From positions 1 to 64,000 of the forward strand of contig JAFSFD010000035.1 in assembly GCA_017435365.1 (NCBI GenBank): DNA of 64,000 nucleotides, in the 5' to 3' direction. This DNA comes from Akkermansia sp. GTDB lineage: Bacteria > Verrucomicrobiota > Verrucomicrobiia > Verrucomicrobiales > Akkermansiaceae. Each line of letters opens with the position of its first letter. The first letter of the stretch is position 1. A program made the translations under genes and the position numbers. Shown piece after piece: positions 62,614-64,000 of the stretch. The notes beneath the pieces were generated by a model. That model did no database searches. It worked only from the letters and a program-made list of their open reading frames with translations, and was not told the DNA's origin.

Positions 62614-62708
62614 GTCGGAGCACGGGACTTTAATCCCGAAATCACGGTGCACATAATCGGGACTGAAGTCCCGTGCCCCGACAAAGTTCCCCTACAGACA
62701 TCAATTTA
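62612..62708. repeat. Family-1 palindromic repeat, copy E
   Basis: Hairpin 62614-62682, with CACGGTGCACATAATCGGG as in copy D and one arm altered (GGGACTTTAATCCC). It directly follows the leuS terminator and is followed by CAATTTATCGCGCAC, as in copy C. Confidence 0.85.
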
Positions 62709-62755
62709 TCGCGCACCGCATTCCATCATCCTCACTTCCCGCGGTGCCCCTGGCC

Positions 62756-62783
62756 TTGACATCCACGCTCCTTTTGCTAAAAT
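62756..62783 (+). promoter_or_regulatory. Promoter of DINV-family copy 3
   Basis: Consensus TTGACA (62756-62761), 16-nt spacer, TAAAAT (62778-62783); 14 bases to the ATG. Confidence 0.75.
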
Positions 62784-62797
62784 GCCCGCACACGCCC

Positions 62798-63295
62798 ATG
62801 AGCCAGCTCCCACGCCAAGAAGACATCAACGTATACGACTCACTGGATGAGCGCAGCGCCGTGCGTTCCTTCCTGGGAAAAACGCGCGAGGATATTCTGC
62901 AACGCCTGCCCGGGGAATACGAATCGCTCCAGGAGGACCTGGCCTTCATGGGGCCGGTGGCCTTTGCCTACTACGCCCCCGCCTGGGAGGAATTCTGCCG
63001 CACCCGCCCCAGCGTCAATCCGGAGGACACTGAGAACATCGTCCGCTGGACCCTGTGTATCATCTCCATCCGCTGCAATGGGCTGGAGGATGAAACACCC
63101 GGAAGCATCGCCGCCCTGCGCCGCATGCTCAGCTGGTGCGAATCCTTCTACAACTCGCCCGAAGCACGCGCCTACTTTACCGAGGAAGCCCGCTTCTGGG
63201 GCTATGCCGAGCCCCTGCTCCACATGCCCCCCGAGCTGCAGCAGGCCCTCGATGAATGCAGCGGCCTGCGCCGCCTCCTCGGTGAGACCTCGTAA
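62798..63295 (+). CDS. DINV-family small protein, copy 3
   Basis: 165 aa from ATG 62798. Closest to copy 1: LPRQEDINVYDSLDERSAVRSFLGKTRED, written here as LPRQEDINVYDSLDER and FLGKTRED, then AFMGPVAFAYYAPAWEEFC and SWCESFYNSPEARAYFTEE. It is intact to LRRLLGETS and serves as reference for the frameshift in copy 1. Own promoter. Function unknown. Confidence 0.78.
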   Translation: MSQLPRQEDINVYDSLDERSAVRSFLGKTREDILQRLPGEYESLQEDLAFMGPVAFAYYAPAWEEFCRTRPSVNPEDTENIVRWTLCIISIRCNGLEDETPGSIAALRRMLSWCESFYNSPEARAYFTEEARFWGYAEPLLHMPPELQQALDECSGLRRLLGETS

Positions 63296-63384
63296 CCCGT
63301 CCGCTCTATACTTATTCCTCAAAAAAATGGAGTAAATATCATTTTTTACTTTACTCCTATAGGAATTGTATGTATATAACACAC

Positions 63385-64000
63385 ATGGGCAGGTATTTTT
63401 CTTCATTAATCCTTCTGGGTGCATGCGCAGGGGCTGTAATGGCGGCAGATATCGACAGCACGAGCAACTCAGTTTTCGACCTCTACTTCTTCGGAAACGA
63501 TGAAGCGGGGATGTTCGGCCGATCAACCGGCGTCGAATGGCTGGACAGTTCCAGGAGGACGAGTGGCCACGTGGCCGACAGTGCCACCTACTACTGGGAC
63601 GAGCAGCGCAGGCAGGCCATGCTCAACGCGGTCAACACCTGGACCACGGCCATCACCACGCCCTACGACACCACAAAACATGCGCGCAAGCTGCGCATCG
63701 GCTTCTTTCTGGACGATGGCTCTACAGAAGGCGGAATCATGGACAGCTCCATGGCCGGTTATGCCGGTACCCAGCTGGTAACCACACAATTTGAACCGGA
63801 ATATGGCGGCGGCAAGGCCAATATCTACAGCGTGGCCGAATGGGCATGGCGCGATAATAACATAACCTCCGGCTATGCCCCCGACTGGGTGATGGAGGGC
63901 GCATACTGGGAAACGGAAATCCTGACCTCAGAGCATAACTCCATCGATATCGCCATCGTGCTCAACCCGGTCATCACCAGCATAGCCACCGATGCGCAGG
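63385..64000 (+). CDS. Secreted protein of unknown function, cut by the window end
   Basis: At least 205 codons are open to the last base. ATG 63385 is followed by a signal peptide (RYFSSLILLGACAGAVMAAD). The mature part begins DIDSTSNSVFDLYFFGNDEAG and includes LNAVNTWTTAI and LRIGFFLDDGS. This resembles the start of secreted metalloprotease-like or PEP-CTERM proteins, but the diagnostic part is missing. TATATA at 63373-63378 lies 6 bases before the ATG. An inverted repeat GGAGTAAA/TTTACTCC at about 63329-63357 precedes it. Confidence 0.7.
   Translation, partial: MGRYFSSLILLGACAGAVMAADIDSTSNSVFDLYFFGNDEAGMFGRSTGVEWLDSSRRTSGHVADSATYYWDEQRRQAMLNAVNTWTTAITTPYDTTKHARKLRIGFFLDDGSTEGGIMDSSMAGYAGTQLVTTQFEPEYGGGKANIYSVAEWAWRDNNITSGYAPDWVMEGAYWETEILTSEHNSIDIAIVLNPVITSIATDAQ

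Overview
The window looks like a chromosome segment of a mucus-associated Verrucomicrobiota bacterium, most likely Akkermansiaceae (Akkermansia or a close relative). This is inference from content: a complete L-fucose catabolic operon with two secreted alpha-L-fucosidases, Verrucomicrobia-style PEP-CTERM tails on a very large secreted protease, a SMUG1-type uracil-DNA glycosylase, and GC-rich codon use. No phage, plasmid, rRNA or CRISPR is present.

Layout. 0-8.7 kb: MATE efflux protein and a BioG-like esterase, a decayed PEP-CTERM gene, ComF, an orphan ParA, MntP, SMUG1, rubrerythrin, NrdR. 8.7-10.5 kb: an AAA/DUF4143 ATPase bracketed by identical 41-bp palindromes, then a long modular repeat. 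10.5-15.4 kb: eight consecutive paralogous membrane proteins resembling bacterial PH-domain proteins. 15.4-19.7 kb: glyS, an IS200/RAYT-like transposase inside two inverted repeat arms, a pair of paralogous membrane proteins, tRNA-Ser(GCU). 19.8-27.5 kb: a 2565-aa S6-type serine protease with autotransporter-like repeats and a PEP-CTERM end. 27.7-33.2 kb: mdh, a short intergenic transcription unit (possible sRNA), a 32-aa membrane peptide, then leuC-leuD, an unknown gene and a DeoR-type regulator. 33.3-40.2 kb: a small paralogous protein coupled to a second DUF4143 ATPase, a lipoprotein, a Gate-domain transporter-like protein, a DUF1016 nuclease, speA. 40.4-44.3 kb: rplS, a compact graspetide (omega-ester RiPP) locus of precursor plus ATP-grasp ligase plus 31-aa membrane peptide, an HTH/RHH regulator and a membrane Ser/Thr kinase. 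44.4-55.8 kb: fucP-fucI-fucK-fucA, GH29 and GH95 fucosidases, fucU, queD. 55.9-64 kb: tmk, a GT2 glycosyltransferase, a zinc-free L36 paralog, metX, two further copies of the small paralogous family around leuS, and a secreted protein cut by the window edge.

How they work together: the GH95 and GH29 enzymes release fucose from mucin-type glycans outside the cytoplasm, FucP imports it, FucU interconverts anomers, and FucI, FucK and FucA convert it to dihydroxyacetone phosphate plus L-lactaldehyde. 

Three themes cut across the window. Many sigma70-like promoters place the predicted transcription start at or within a few bases of the start codon, implying widespread leaderless or near-leaderless mRNAs; this decides several starts (parA, tmk, GT2, leuS, mdh). 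Two families of palindromic repeats recur and share an end motif. The strongest candidate for an undescribed system is the graspetide locus at about 40.94-42.37 kb, followed by the eight-gene PH-like array.
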